Of a DNA stretch of 64,000 nt, positions 1 to 8,121 are shown one piece after another; position 1 is the stretch's first letter; each line of letters opens with the position of its first letter. The notes under the pieces are model-generated. The model saw only the letters and a program-made list of their open reading frames with translations. It was not told the origin of the DNA and did no database searches. Source of the DNA: Nocardioides sp. cx-173 (lineage in GTDB: Bacteria; Actinomycetota; Actinomycetes; Propionibacteriales; Nocardioidaceae); assembly GCF_021117365.1 (NCBI RefSeq), contig NZ_CP088262.1, forward strand, positions 3,040,501 to 3,104,500. Reading direction: 5' to 3'. Position numbers and translations under genes: made by a program.

Positions 1-86
1 AGCCCGTAGGTGCCGGCGATCAGCGAGGTACCGGCGACGACCAGTCGGGTCTCCCGCCGTACTGCTAACGATAACGCCCGTTTCAC
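1..86 (-). CDS. Partial membrane protein, possibly MFS transporter N-terminus
   Basis: An open frame runs leftward off the window from a GTG at 86. Its 29 visible residues are a short basic stretch (MKRALSLAVRRETR) followed by a hydrophobic, small-residue segment (LVVAGTSLIAGTYGL), which resembles the first membrane helix of a transporter. It is divergent from the TetR-type gene at 109 with only 22 bp between the starts, the usual layout for an exporter controlled by a neighbouring TetR repressor. The family is inferred from context and one helix only. The start codon is uncertain because no strong ribosome binding site is visible. Confidence 0.4.
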   Translation of the reverse strand, partial: MKRALSLAVRRETRLVVAGTSLIAGTYG

Positions 87-108
87 TTTTCGAGTCTAAG
101 GTAGAGGC

Positions 109-681
109 GTGCCCATCCGCGACAGCACCCGTCTCCGACTTCTCGACGCGGCCGACGAGCTGCTCTTCACGCGCGGGGTCAGCGCCACCCCGGTCGACCG
201 GGTCCTGGAGCGGGCCGGGGTGTCCCCCGCGACCCTCTACCGGGCCTACGGCAGCAAGGAGGGCCTGGTCGCCGCCGCGCTCGACCGACGCCACCAGGAG
301 TGGCTCGCGGCGTGGGACGAGGCGATCGCCCGCGCCACCGACGATCGCGCCCGGCTGCTGGCCGTGTTCGACGTGCTGGAGGACTTCCGCACGGGCCCCG
401 AACGCGCCCGTTGGTGCGCGTTCCTGGGGACGGCCGCCGAGTACGCCGACCCGCCGCCCGTCCTCGCCGCGGCCCTGCGACAGGAGTCCGCGTCGATGCG
501 GCAGCGCCTGACCGAGCTCGCCTCCCCCGTGGCCGGCGCGCGTGCCCCGGCACTCGCCGAGGCCCTCACCCTGGTCGTCTCCGGTCAGCTCGCCATGCGG
601 CTGCGCGACGGGCGGGCGAGGCCGGCCGGCGCCCGTGCCGTCGCCGAGACCCTGGTCGACCATCCGGAGGCGCTGGCCTGA
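109..681 (+). CDS. TetR/AcrR family transcriptional regulator
   Basis: This 190-residue protein is of typical TetR length. Residues 5-60 form the helix-turn-helix domain (LLDAADELLFTRGVSATPVD, then SPATLYRAYGSKEGLVAAAL), which matches the TetR N-terminus closely. The rest is a helical, alanine-rich ligand-binding and dimerisation region, for which no ligand can be inferred. The GTG start is preceded by a purine-rich AAGGTAGAGG. The gene diverges from a probable membrane transporter, so it most likely represses that gene and itself from the shared 22-bp gap. It converges on the gene ending at 687. Confidence 0.85.
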   Translation: MPIRDSTRLRLLDAADELLFTRGVSATPVDRVLERAGVSPATLYRAYGSKEGLVAAALDRRHQEWLAAWDEAIARATDDRARLLAVFDVLEDFRTGPERARWCAFLGTAAEYADPPPVLAAALRQESASMRQRLTELASPVAGARAPALAEALTLVVSGQLAMRLRDGRARPAGARAVAETLVDHPEALA

Positions 682-686
682 CGGGC

Positions 687-1298
687 TCAGATCAGGTCGC
701 GCAGGCGGGCGGCGAGCGAGTCCTTCACGGCCTGCGTGATCGCGGCCTCGAGCTGCCGGTTGAGGTCGTCCTGGTCCTCGAGGTTCGCCAGGAGCTCGCG
801 CAGGTCGAGGTCGTCGATGGCCCGCACGAGCACGTCGTCGGTCTTCAGGGCCGCATCGATGACGGAGTCGGGCAGCGCCCGAATCGCCGCCTCGAGGAGC
901 CCATTGAGATCGGCGTTGTCGAGCGCCTCGTCGACGAGCTCGGAGGCCGGCGGCAGCATGCCCTCCTCCTCCAGGCGCCGTACGGCGGCCAGGAGTCCGT
1001 CATGCAGCGCCTCGATCTCGGCGTCGGTCGGATCCTCCGTCTGGGCCAGCTCAAGCGCGAGCGCCTCCCGACTGACGTCGAGTCGGCAGGCGGCGCCGTC
1101 GACGCCGAGCAGCACGAGGCGCTCCGTGAGGCCCTCGATGCCGTCGGCCCGCGAGGTCACCTCGCGCTGGACGCAGGGGTCGGCGGGCCGCAGCGGCTCG
1201 AAGCTGCCGCCGCCGTTGGCCAGCTGGACCGCCAGCACGCCGCCCACGAGGGCCACCGCGAGTGCGGGCAGGCCGGAGGCCCGGAGCCGGGCGTTCAC
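687..1298 (-). CDS. Membrane-anchored or exported hypothetical protein coupled to an MFS pump
   Basis: This 203-residue protein is of unrecognised family. It begins with a hydrophobic segment (residues about 7-27, ALAVALVGGVLAVQLA) that could be a signal anchor. An acidic, mostly helical domain follows, with two cysteines (in PCVQRE and AACRLD) and a C-terminal half rich in Leu, Asp and Glu. The GTG start overlaps the stop codon of the upstream MFS gene in GTGA, so the two are translationally coupled. It may be an extracytoplasmic partner of the pump; that is inference from position. A longer open frame upstream in the same phase is antisense-like and was not used. Confidence 0.7.
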   Translation of the reverse strand: MNARLRASGLPALAVALVGGVLAVQLANGGGSFEPLRPADPCVQREVTSRADGIEGLTERLVLLGVDGAACRLDVSREALALELAQTEDPTDAEIEALHDGLLAAVRRLEEEGMLPPASELVDEALDNADLNGLLEAAIRALPDSVIDAALKTDDVLVRAIDDLDLRELLANLEDQDDLNRQLEAAITQAVKDSLAARLRDLI

Positions 1299-2638
1299 GA
1301 CGCCCTCCGTCGGCCCGGCACCACCATGACGAGCAGGGCAGCGAGCGCGAGAGCGGCACCGATCAGGAACGAGTCGCGGAACGCGTACGTGGCGGCGCGC
1401 TCGAGCTGGGAGTCCAGGTCCCGCTCGAGCGCGTCCGCCGCGGCGCGCTCCTCGGGCTCCAGCTCCGCCGCGGCGAACGCCCGGTGCAGGTCGGGGATCT
1501 GGCCACGCTGGTCGGCGAGCTCGTCGCCCAGCGCCCGCGCGATGGCGATCTTGCTGTCCGGCGTCAACGGGGCGTCGAGCACCAGCGCCGTGATCGCCTC
1601 CTGCGCGGGCACCTCGGCCTCGCGCAGGTCGGCGGTGAACACCGGCGTCAGGATCGCCAGCCCCACGACCACGCCGACGTGACGGGCACCGATGGTCCAC
1701 GCCGCGTGGTGGGCCCGGGGCAGGCGCATCTCCATGGCCTGGGAGGTCAGGCGGTCGACGGTCAGCCCGAGTCCCAGCCCCACCAGGGCCTGCGGCGCCA
1801 CGGTCCAGGCCAGGTGGGCCGACGGCGGCAGCGCCAGCCCCGCCAGGCCGCCCGCGACCAGCAGGCAGCCCACCGCGACCTCCAGCTCCGGCGGCGGCCG
1901 GAAGAGGCGGGCGAGCGGCCTCGCGGCCAGCGCGGCGACCGGGACGACCGACACGGTCAGTGCCGCGGTGGCCGGGCTCCGCCCCCAGCCCTGGACCAGC
2001 AGGAGCACCAGCAGGAACAGCGCCGCCGTCAGCGCGGCCGAGAGCAGGGCGAGCGTGACGTTGGGCCGGATCGCGGGTCGGTGCCGGTCCGGTGGGAGGG
2101 CCGGGGCGCCCGGCACGGCGAGCGCCGCGGGCACCGCCAGCGCCGCGAACGGCACCTGGGCCACGAAGATGGCCTCCCACGAGATCGCCTGCGTCAGCAG
2201 GCCGCCGGCGACCGGGCCGGCCGCCGTACCGACGACGCCCGCCGTGACCCAGGCGCCCACCCCCCGCCGCTCACCCCACTCGGCGACCAGGAGCTCGAGG
2301 CAGCCGACGAGGGCCAGTGCCCCTCCCAGCGCCTGGACGCAGCGCGCCACGATCAGCACCTCGATCGAGTCGGCCACCGCGCACCAGGCCGAGGACCCGG
2401 CGAACGCCGCGATGCCCACGGCGCTCACCAGCTGCGGGCGGGCCCGCGCGAGCCCGATCGCAGCCGGTACGGCGCCCAGCCCCAGCACCAGGTTGAACGA
2501 GATCAGCACCCACGCGACCTGCCCCACCGTGGCGTCGAGCTCGACCAGGATGTCCGGCAGCGCCAGCGTCACCACGGCCGAGTCCGCCAGCACCAGCGCC
2601 ACCGTCACCACGAGGAGAGGGGCCACCGCACGACGCAC
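1295..2638 (-). CDS. MFS transporter, DHA2-like drug exporter
   Basis: This 447-residue integral membrane protein has many hydrophobic helices. It carries the DHA2-type motif in helix 1 (LADSAVVTLALPDI), followed by WVLISFNLVLGLGAVPA in helix 2. These proton-driven exporters expel drugs, dyes or toxic metabolites. A charged stretch near the C-terminus (LEPEERAAADALERDLD) is probably a large loop before the last helix. The GTG start at 2638 follows a GCGAGGA sequence. It overlaps the start of the downstream membrane-anchored gene by 4 bp. No regulator is adjacent except the TetR gene downstream, so the substrate is unknown. Confidence 0.82.
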   Translation of the reverse strand: MRRAVAPLLVVTVALVLADSAVVTLALPDILVELDATVGQVAWVLISFNLVLGLGAVPAAIGLARARPQLVSAVGIAAFAGSSAWCAVADSIEVLIVARCVQALGGALALVGCLELLVAEWGERRGVGAWVTAGVVGTAAGPVAGGLLTQAISWEAIFVAQVPFAALAVPAALAVPGAPALPPDRHRPAIRPNVTLALLSAALTAALFLLVLLLVQGWGRSPATAALTVSVVPVAALAARPLARLFRPPPELEVAVGCLLVAGGLAGLALPPSAHLAWTVAPQALVGLGLGLTVDRLTSQAMEMRLPRAHHAAWTIGARHVGVVVGLAILTPVFTADLREAEVPAQEAITALVLDAPLTPDSKIAIARALGDELADQRGQIPDLHRAFAAAELEPEERAAADALERDLDSQLERAATYAFRDSFLIGAALALAALLVMVVPGRRRAS

Positions 2639-2767
2639 GGCGACATCCTCGCAGCACCTGGGTTGTGAATACGGGGCGCCTTGCGCCAGCCCGACCGGCA
2701 GGGGCCGTTCTCAGGCCCCGCGTCCGATGACCAGCCTCGTGGCACGGGAGTGGTCGGACATGAACGC

Positions 2768-3043
2768 CTACGCCGAGGCGAAGGCGACTGCCGCCGGTTC
2801 GCAGAAGGCATCGCGCCCGGTCGATGCTCGGCCCCGTCCCGAGGGGTTGGAGCAGCTCAAGCGCTCGTCCGGCCTGCTCCAGGACCCCTTACGGTCACCG
2901 AGCACCTGCAGACGAGCGGCATATTCGAGCCGATACTCGGCCTCGTCGAGCCCCAGTCCAGCGGCCGCGGCGTGCCGCACGGCGTCCTGCCACAACACGA
3001 TCGCTCGTGTGTCGACAGGAGCGAGCCGGGCCTGCTTCGACAT
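2768..3043 (-). CDS. Small hypothetical protein
   Basis: This open frame encodes 91 residues from an ATG at 3043. Residues 1-55 look like a normal helical protein (LWQDAVRHAAAAGLGLDEAE, then YRLEYAARLQVLG), but the tail is Ser/Arg-rich and low in complexity. The frame stays open further upstream, so the start is uncertain. No family is recognised. It lies in a gene-poor stretch (2639-3258) between the MFS pump and the HNH endonuclease, next to an insertion sequence, where decayed genes are common. Confidence 0.35.
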   Translation of the reverse strand: MSKQARLAPVDTRAIVLWQDAVRHAAAAGLGLDEAEYRLEYAARLQVLGDRKGSWSRPDERLSCSNPSGRGRASTGRDAFCEPAAVAFASA

Positions 3044-3258
3044 AACAGGCCATGGTGGGGTTCGTCGCTGATGGCCCGAACGGGCCACGCGCGGCCCAAC
3101 CCGCTCACGAGGCGGCTTCGCAACGTCCACCCCGTCAGTGTGGCGCAGAGCCCTCCCCTCGAACATCACCGCAGACGCACGCAGGTCTCGGACCAGGCTC
3201 GCGCTGAACGCCCGCAACGCGGCGATCTGACCGCAGTCGCAAGGGCCACGTCGCCCGG

Positions 3259-4611
3259 CTAGACGACCAGCTCGTAGACGACGGCCTTCTTCACGTGCCG
3301 GATGTCGACGTGGCCGAGCGGGGCGGGCGCGCGGGAGCGGTAGGTATGGCCGGTCGGGGTGGTGATGGTGATGAGGTGGCGGTCTTCCTCGTCGGCTGGG
3401 GATGGTCGAGCGTGCCAGCCGGGGGCCTGCTTGGCGTGGTTGCAGCGTTCGCAGAGACCCTGCAAGTTGCTCGCGCACGTCCGGCCGCCGGACTGCCACT
3501 CGGTGGCGTGGTCGACGTGGCGGATGGGGGCGCCGCACCAGGGGGTACGGCACACGTCGTGGTCACGACGGCGGATGAAGTGCTCCAGTCCGGCCGGGGC
3601 TCGGCGGGCGCGGGAGTCCATCGCCACGAGGTCGCCGGTGTCGGGGTGGGTGTAGAGGCGGCGTACCCACGCGGCCTCGGCCGACAGCGAATCCGCCAGG
3701 AGGTCGTGGGCCCAGCCGGCGGGGACCGGGCCGTAGCCGGGGACCTGGGCCGACTCCTCGGCGGCGGGACCGTCCTTGCCGCCGGAGTGGAAGAAGGTCC
3801 GGTCGGTCATGACGAGGTCGAGGTGGACCTGGACCGGGTCGGCGGCGCCGGCGCCGGTGACGCGCTCGTAGAGGGTGTCGGCCATGACCTGACCGCGCGA
3901 GCGCGGATCACCGGTTGACTGGGCGGCGTCCGCGGCGGCCTTGAGGGCGGCGAAGACGGCGACGCCCTGCTTGACGGGGAGTAACGCGCGCAGCCAGACC
4001 ATGGTGTCGGGCGCCGGACGTACGCCGACGTGGCGGTCGGCCTCGGCCTTGCGGGCGCGAGCGGCGACCGCGGCGTTGTCGAGGTCGGCGGCGAGCTTGC
4101 GGGCGGCGCGCTCCAGGGAGGCGTCGGACATCGTCAGGGCCGGACCCTCGGGGCAGCACAGGCGACGGTCGACCTCCTGGCGGTCGTCCAGGCCCAGGCA
4201 GGCGGTCTCGCGGACCAGGATCGTGGCGCGCCACTCGGAGAGCTCGCCGGCGCGCAGACGGTCCAGCGTGTGCGGCATCTCGGCATGGAGGATCTTCGCC
4301 AGCCCGAGGAGGCGCGCGGCCTTGTGCGGCGACTCGCGACGAGCCAGCCCGATTTGGGAGGCGATGCCCTCACCGACCCTGGCGGCGGGGAGACCGCGCT
4401 CCTCCTGCGCCTGGCGCTGCGAGGCGTCGAGGTCGACGGTCGCGACGGCCTGAGCGCCGGCGGCCGCGCACTTGAGGTCTTCCAGGGCGCCGATGAGGTC
4501 GATCCGCTGGTCGTCGGGCAGGTCCCGGGACAGGGTCGCGAGGTGGGCGACCCACCCCCTGACCTGCTCTGCCGGACTCTCGATCATGTGCTCGATTTTA
4601 GTCGTCGCCAC
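3259..4611 (-). CDS. DUF222 domain-containing HNH endonuclease
   Basis: This 450-residue protein has an N-terminal helical DUF222 domain (roughly residues 10-330) and a C-terminal HNH nuclease domain. The nuclease shows paired cysteines around the HNH motif (CRTPWCGAPIRHVDHATEW, then LCERCNHAK). This fusion family is abundant in Actinobacteria, often in several copies per genome, and is often linked to mobile DNA; its role is not established. I chose the GTG at 4611 (VATTKIEHM). The frame stays open to 4650, but those extra residues would come from the IS30 inverted repeat. The ATG at 4587 is the alternative. The IS insertion lies about 22 bp upstream of the chosen start, so the native promoter may have been separated from the gene. 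Confidence 0.85.
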   Translation of the reverse strand: MATTKIEHMIESPAEQVRGWVAHLATLSRDLPDDQRIDLIGALEDLKCAAAGAQAVATVDLDASQRQAQEERGLPAARVGEGIASQIGLARRESPHKAARLLGLAKILHAEMPHTLDRLRAGELSEWRATILVRETACLGLDDRQEVDRRLCCPEGPALTMSDASLERAARKLAADLDNAAVAARARKAEADRHVGVRPAPDTMVWLRALLPVKQGVAVFAALKAAADAAQSTGDPRSRGQVMADTLYERVTGAGAADPVQVHLDLVMTDRTFFHSGGKDGPAAEESAQVPGYGPVPAGWAHDLLADSLSAEAAWVRRLYTHPDTGDLVAMDSRARRAPAGLEHFIRRRDHDVCRTPWCGAPIRHVDHATEWQSGGRTCASNLQGLCERCNHAKQAPGWHARPSPADEEDRHLITITTPTGHTYRSRAPAPLGHVDIRHVKKAVVYELVV

Positions 4612-4633
4612 CGACAGTGGCCCTTCGGCGAGT

Positions 4634-4651
4634 TCAATCGGTTCTTGCAAC
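4634..4651 (+). repeat. IS30 left terminal inverted repeat
   Basis: The sequence TCAATCGGTTCTTGCAAC pairs with the right end at 5708-5725, with two mismatches over 18 bp. The transposase stop codon (TGA on the minus strand) lies inside this repeat. Confidence 0.8.
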
Positions 4652-5701
4652 GAGCCTCTTGTTGAGGGCTTGTCCGGGAGTCTGCCAGTCGAGGGTCTTG
4701 CGGGGCCTGGTGTTCAGTTGAAGGGCGACGTTGTCGCACTCGGCCATCGTGAGGTGGCGGAGGTCGGAGCCCTTGGGCCAGTACTGGCGCAGCAGGCCGT
4801 TAGTGTTCTCGTTGGTCCCGCGCTGCCACGGCGACTGTGGGTCGCAGAAGTAGATCGGGATGCCCGACTCGATGGTGAACCGTGCGTGTTGTGCCATCTC
4901 GCTGCCGCGGTCCCAGGTGATTGACTTGCGCAGTTCCAGCGGCAGGGTTGCGATCATCTCGTTCAACGTCCACCGGGCCTGGTCGGCACGGTGCTGGCCA
5001 GGCAGCGGTGCGAGGAGCACGAACCGGGAAGAGCGTTCTACCAGCGTGAGGACCGCGCCCTTGCCCGTGCCGCCCATCAGCAGGTCGCCCTCCCAGTGCC
5101 CAGGCACCGCCCGGTCCTCGACCTCAGCCGGGCGTGCTGAGATCCGGATGTCGTCGGTGATCCCGAGTGTGACCCGTTTCGCGCCACCGGTCTGGGCCTT
5201 GCGGCGCTGCCGCTGGGTGCGTAGGTGCGCGGTCAACTCGCGCTTGAGCTCGCCCTTGGTCTGGACGAACAGCGACTGGTAGATCGTCTCGTGCGACACC
5301 CGCATCCTCAGATCGCGTGGACACAACACCGGCAGCATCGCCGCGATCTGCTCCGGCGACCAGTTCGCCCGCAACAGCTCCCACACCTTCTCCCGCAACG
5401 GCGCGTGATCCAGGCGCCGCGTCTTCGGCCGGCGGGCCTTACGGGCAGCCTCACGCTGGGACCACTTCGCGCTGTACCTCACCCGATACCCCCGCCCACC
5501 GGCACGAGCCGTACGAGCACGCGGCGACCGGGTCCCAAACGACCCAGCCCGGCGAAGCTCCCTCGAGATCGTCGACGGATGCTTGCCCACTAACGCAGCA
5601 ATCGTGGCCTGCGGCAACCCCGCCATGTACGCCCGCTCAATCACCAACCGCTGATCCGCGGTCAACCTCACTCCCGGCACGCGCCGCAACCTCTCACTCA
5701 C
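4634..5701 (-). CDS. IS30-family transposase
   Basis: This protein of about 355 residues has an N-terminal helix-turn-helix of the IS30 type (LTADQRLVIERAYMAGLPQA, then HPSTISRELRRAG) and a C-terminal DDE catalytic core. The catalytic residues are visible as Asp in GHWEGDLLMG, Asp in ITWDRGSEMAQH and Glu in WQRGTNENTNGLLR, the last being the hallmark IS30 motif. I chose the GTG at 5701 (VSERLRRVPG), just inside the right inverted repeat. An in-frame start at 5767 lies outside the element and is unlikely. The enzyme should cut and join the element's ends. It looks full length with no frameshift. Confidence 0.92.
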   Translation of the reverse strand: MSERLRRVPGVRLTADQRLVIERAYMAGLPQATIAALVGKHPSTISRELRRAGSFGTRSPRARTARAGGRGYRVRYSAKWSQREAARKARRPKTRRLDHAPLREKVWELLRANWSPEQIAAMLPVLCPRDLRMRVSHETIYQSLFVQTKGELKRELTAHLRTQRQRRKAQTGGAKRVTLGITDDIRISARPAEVEDRAVPGHWEGDLLMGGTGKGAVLTLVERSSRFVLLAPLPGQHRADQARWTLNEMIATLPLELRKSITWDRGSEMAQHARFTIESGIPIYFCDPQSPWQRGTNENTNGLLRQYWPKGSDLRHLTMAECDNVALQLNTRPRKTLDWQTPGQALNKRLVARTD

Positions 5702-5707
5702 GATCGA

Positions 5708-5725
5708 GTTGCAACAACCGGTTGA
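5708..5725 (-). repeat. IS30 right terminal inverted repeat
   Basis: The reverse complement reads TCAACCGGTTGTTGCAAC, matching 16 of 18 positions of the left end. It lies just upstream of the chosen transposase GTG, so the transposase promoter probably overlaps this end. Confidence 0.8.
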
Positions 5726-5767
5726 GTTCGCGTTCCGCGCCGGCGCACCGCTAGGGGGCCACCGCAC

Positions 5768-5895
5768 TCAGTCGATGCCGGGTAGCGCCAGCGCCTCGGT
5801 GGTCACGACCTCGCCGTCGTAGAGGCCAGCGGGAGGTGCTCGACGACGAAGCCGTTCGAGAGCTCGTGGCGGTACTGGGTCCGGAAGGGGCGCAC
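5768..5895 (-). pseudogene. Short frameshifted coding remnant of unknown family
   Basis: On the minus strand a GTG at 5895 opens a frame reading RPFRTQYRHELSNGFVVEHL. The natural-looking continuation, AGLYDGEVVTTEALALPGID, is in another phase and ends at TGA (5768-5770). Joining them needs one inserted base near 5830, within a CCC/GCTGG stretch. The joined peptide would be about 42 residues. Both halves look coding by composition, but no family is recognised. It lies between the IS30 element and the MMPL operon and may have decayed. A sequencing error cannot be excluded. Confidence 0.3.
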
Positions 5896-5912
5896 GAGGG
5901 CAAGGCTAGGCG

Positions 5913-5940
5913 TCGCCGTACTCCGAAAGGAGTACGGCGA
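5913..5940. promoter_or_regulatory. Perfect 12-bp inverted repeat with GAAA loop upstream of the MMPL operon
   Basis: The arms TCGCCGTACTCC (5913-5924) and GGAGTACGGCGA (5929-5940) are exactly complementary around GAAA. The site is 54 bp before the MMPL start and 17 bp before the GTG of the small minus-strand remnant, so it sits in a divergent promoter region. It could be an operator for the LuxR-type response regulator encoded two genes downstream, because regulators of that class bind inverted repeats. It could also form an RNA hairpin with a GNRA loop in a leader. The dyad is observed; the function is inferred. Confidence 0.5.
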
Positions 5941-5994
5941 AGTGCCTGCCGTGGCCAGAGGCGCCAACGCCGCCGGCTTGACAGCGTGAACGCC

Positions 5995-8118
5995 ATGACT
6001 ACTCAACTGCGGGCGCCCGACCACTCCGGTGCCGACAAGAGATCGAAAGCATCGAAGACATCGCGAACCAAGACCCTGATGCCCTGGCTCATGCTCGCCG
6101 TGTGGATCGGGCTGGTGGTGGGCGGCTACTCGCTCTCCGGCAAGCTCGACTCGGTGACCCGCGACGGCCAGGCGGACTACCTGCCGGCCAGCGCCCAGTC
6201 GACCAAGGTGCTCCAGGCCGAGGCCGAGCTGCCCGGTGGCGAGAACGGTCTGCTCATGGTCGTGTACGAACGACCGGGCGGGCTCCAGTCGGGCGATCGG
6301 GAGGCGGTCGTACGCGGCCAGACCGAGCTGGTTGAGCGATTCGGCAACGACACCGACGCCCTGCCCGAGATCGTCGACTCCGACGACGGCACGGCGATGA
6401 TGTACGCGCTTCCGCTCGACCGTGATGCGGTCGCCGAGGAGGCGGGTGCCACCGCGGATGCGCGTGCCCTTCTCGACGCCCGGCCGAGTGGCCTGAACGC
6501 CTATGTCACCGGTCCGTCCGCGCTGGGGGCCGACATGGACGAGGTCTTCGATGCCGTCGACGCCACGTTGATGCTCGCCACTGCGGTAGTGGTGGCGCTC
6601 CTGCTGATCCTGACGTATCGCAGTCCGGTGCTGTGGCTGGTCCCGCTCGCCTCGGTCGGGGTCGCGGCGATCACGTCGATGGGTGTCGTCTACGCACTCA
6701 CCCAGATCTTCGGCTTCACCATCACCAGCATGAGCTCGGCGCTGCTGATCGTGCTGGTCTTCGGCGCGGGCACCGACTATGCCTTGCTGCTCGTGTCTCG
6801 CTACCGCGAGGAGCTGCACCGACACGCTCGGCCGATCGACGCGATGCTGGCGGCCATGCGGGGGGCCGGGCCGGCGATCCTCGCTTCGGCGGCGACGGTG
6901 GTCGCCGGCCTGCTGTGCCTGCTGGCCGCGGATCTCAACAGCATCAGCAGTCTCGGCCCGGTGGGTGCGGCGGGCATCGGGTCCGCACTGCTGGTCATGC
7001 TGACGCTCTTCCCGGCCCTGCTGGTGCTGCTCGGGCGCCGGGTCTTCTGGCCGTTCGTCCCGCGACTCGGGGGTGAGGCACACAAACCGCGATCCGGGTG
7101 GGCTCGACTCGGCGAGCTGGTGGCCCGCCGCCGCGTCGTCAGCTGGGCGGTGCCGCTGGTGATCCTGGGCGGTCTCGCGCTGGGCACGGTGGGTGCCAGC
7201 GGCTCGCTTCCGCAGCTGGACCAGTTCGCCCGTTCCACACCGGAGTCGGTGACCGGGGCGAAGCTGATCGAGGCGCGCTACCCCGACGACAGCGGTCAGC
7301 CGCTCACCGTGATGAGTCCGCCGGACCAGAGCCGCGAGGTCCTGACCGCCGTCGAAGGTACGACGGGGGTCGCCCAGGCCGAGATCGGCCGGGCCAGCGA
7401 CGAATGGGTGGAGATCTCCGTGATCCCGGCCGACTCGCCAGACAGCGCGGGTGAGACGGCAACGATCAAGCGGCTGCGGGAGCAGGTGCACCAGGTCGCC
7501 GGTGACGCCGTGCTGGTCGGCGGGCCGAGTGCCGAGAGGCTCGACGAGGCCGAGACCAATGCGAGCGACCGGAATCTGGTGATGCCACTCATCCTGCTGG
7601 TGGTGCTCGCCATCCTCGGGCTGCTGCTGCGGGCGATCGTGGCTCCGCTGGTGCTGGTCGCCACCGTCGTGGTGTCGTACTTCGGAGCCCTCGGACTGTG
7701 CAACCTGCTGTTCGACCGGGTGCTCGGCTTCTCCGGGTTGGAGTCGTCGGTGCCCCTGATCGGGTTCCTCTTCCTGGTCGCACTCGGCGTCGACTACAAC
7801 ATCTTCTTGATGACCCGGGTACGTGAGGAAGCCGCCCGGCACGGCACGGTCGAGGGCACGAAGCGTGGCCTCGCGGTGACCGGCGGCGTGATCACCTCGG
7901 CCGGCGTCGTGCTGGCGGCGACGTTCGCGGTGCTCGCCTCGCTGCCGCTCGTCATGCTCGTCGAGATTGGGATACTGGTCGCCGTCGGCGTGCTCATCGA
8001 TACCTTGCTGGTGCGGTCCATCGTGGTCCCCGCGCTGACGATGTCGCTGGGTTCGAGGATCTGGTGGCCCAGCAAGCTCTCGCGGACGAGTGAGGACAGT
8101 GTCGATGACCGTGCTTGA
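5995..8118 (+). CDS. MMPL/RND-family transporter
   Basis: This protein of about 707 residues has the MMPL layout: an N-terminal helix (WLMLAVWIGLVVGGYSL), a large extracytoplasmic domain, five more helices, and then a repeat of the same pattern. The conserved core includes GAGTDYALLLVSRYREEL in the first half and ALGVDYNIFLMTRVREEA in the second. These proton-driven pumps export lipids, drugs or siderophores. I chose the ATG at 5995 (MTTQLRAPDH); an in-frame GTG at 5986 is possible. A two-component system follows directly (3-bp gap to the kinase), an arrangement common in actinobacteria in which the regulator controls the pump. Confidence 0.9.
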   Translation: MTTQLRAPDHSGADKRSKASKTSRTKTLMPWLMLAVWIGLVVGGYSLSGKLDSVTRDGQADYLPASAQSTKVLQAEAELPGGENGLLMVVYERPGGLQSGDREAVVRGQTELVERFGNDTDALPEIVDSDDGTAMMYALPLDRDAVAEEAGATADARALLDARPSGLNAYVTGPSALGADMDEVFDAVDATLMLATAVVVALLLILTYRSPVLWLVPLASVGVAAITSMGVVYALTQIFGFTITSMSSALLIVLVFGAGTDYALLLVSRYREELHRHARPIDAMLAAMRGAGPAILASAATVVAGLLCLLAADLNSISSLGPVGAAGIGSALLVMLTLFPALLVLLGRRVFWPFVPRLGGEAHKPRSGWARLGELVARRRVVSWAVPLVILGGLALGTVGASGSLPQLDQFARSTPESVTGAKLIEARYPDDSGQPLTVMSPPDQSREVLTAVEGTTGVAQAEIGRASDEWVEISVIPADSPDSAGETATIKRLREQVHQVAGDAVLVGGPSAERLDEAETNASDRNLVMPLILLVVLAILGLLLRAIVAPLVLVATVVVSYFGALGLCNLLFDRVLGFSGLESSVPLIGFLFLVALGVDYNIFLMTRVREEAARHGTVEGTKRGLAVTGGVITSAGVVLAATFAVLASLPLVMLVEIGILVAVGVLIDTLLVRSIVVPALTMSLGSRIWWPSKLSRTSEDSVDDRA

Positions 8119-8121
8119 ACG

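Larger units (their letters stand above)
4634..5725. mobile_element. IS30-family insertion sequence, 1092 bp
   Basis: A single DDE transposase gene fills the element. It is bounded by 18-bp imperfect terminal inverted repeats (4634-4651 and 5708-5725, 16 of 18 matching). The length and layout fit the IS30 family. A 2-bp GT flanks both ends, the expected target duplication for this family. Read more widely, GAGTTC occurs at 4630-4635 and again at 5724-5729. Both readings restore the same empty site. The element appears intact. No passenger genes are present. Confidence 0.85.

Noticed and set aside
5978..5983. TTGACA resembling a -35 box before the MMPL gene
   Set aside because: It lies only 12 bp before the chosen ATG, too close to be the -35 of a promoter for that start.
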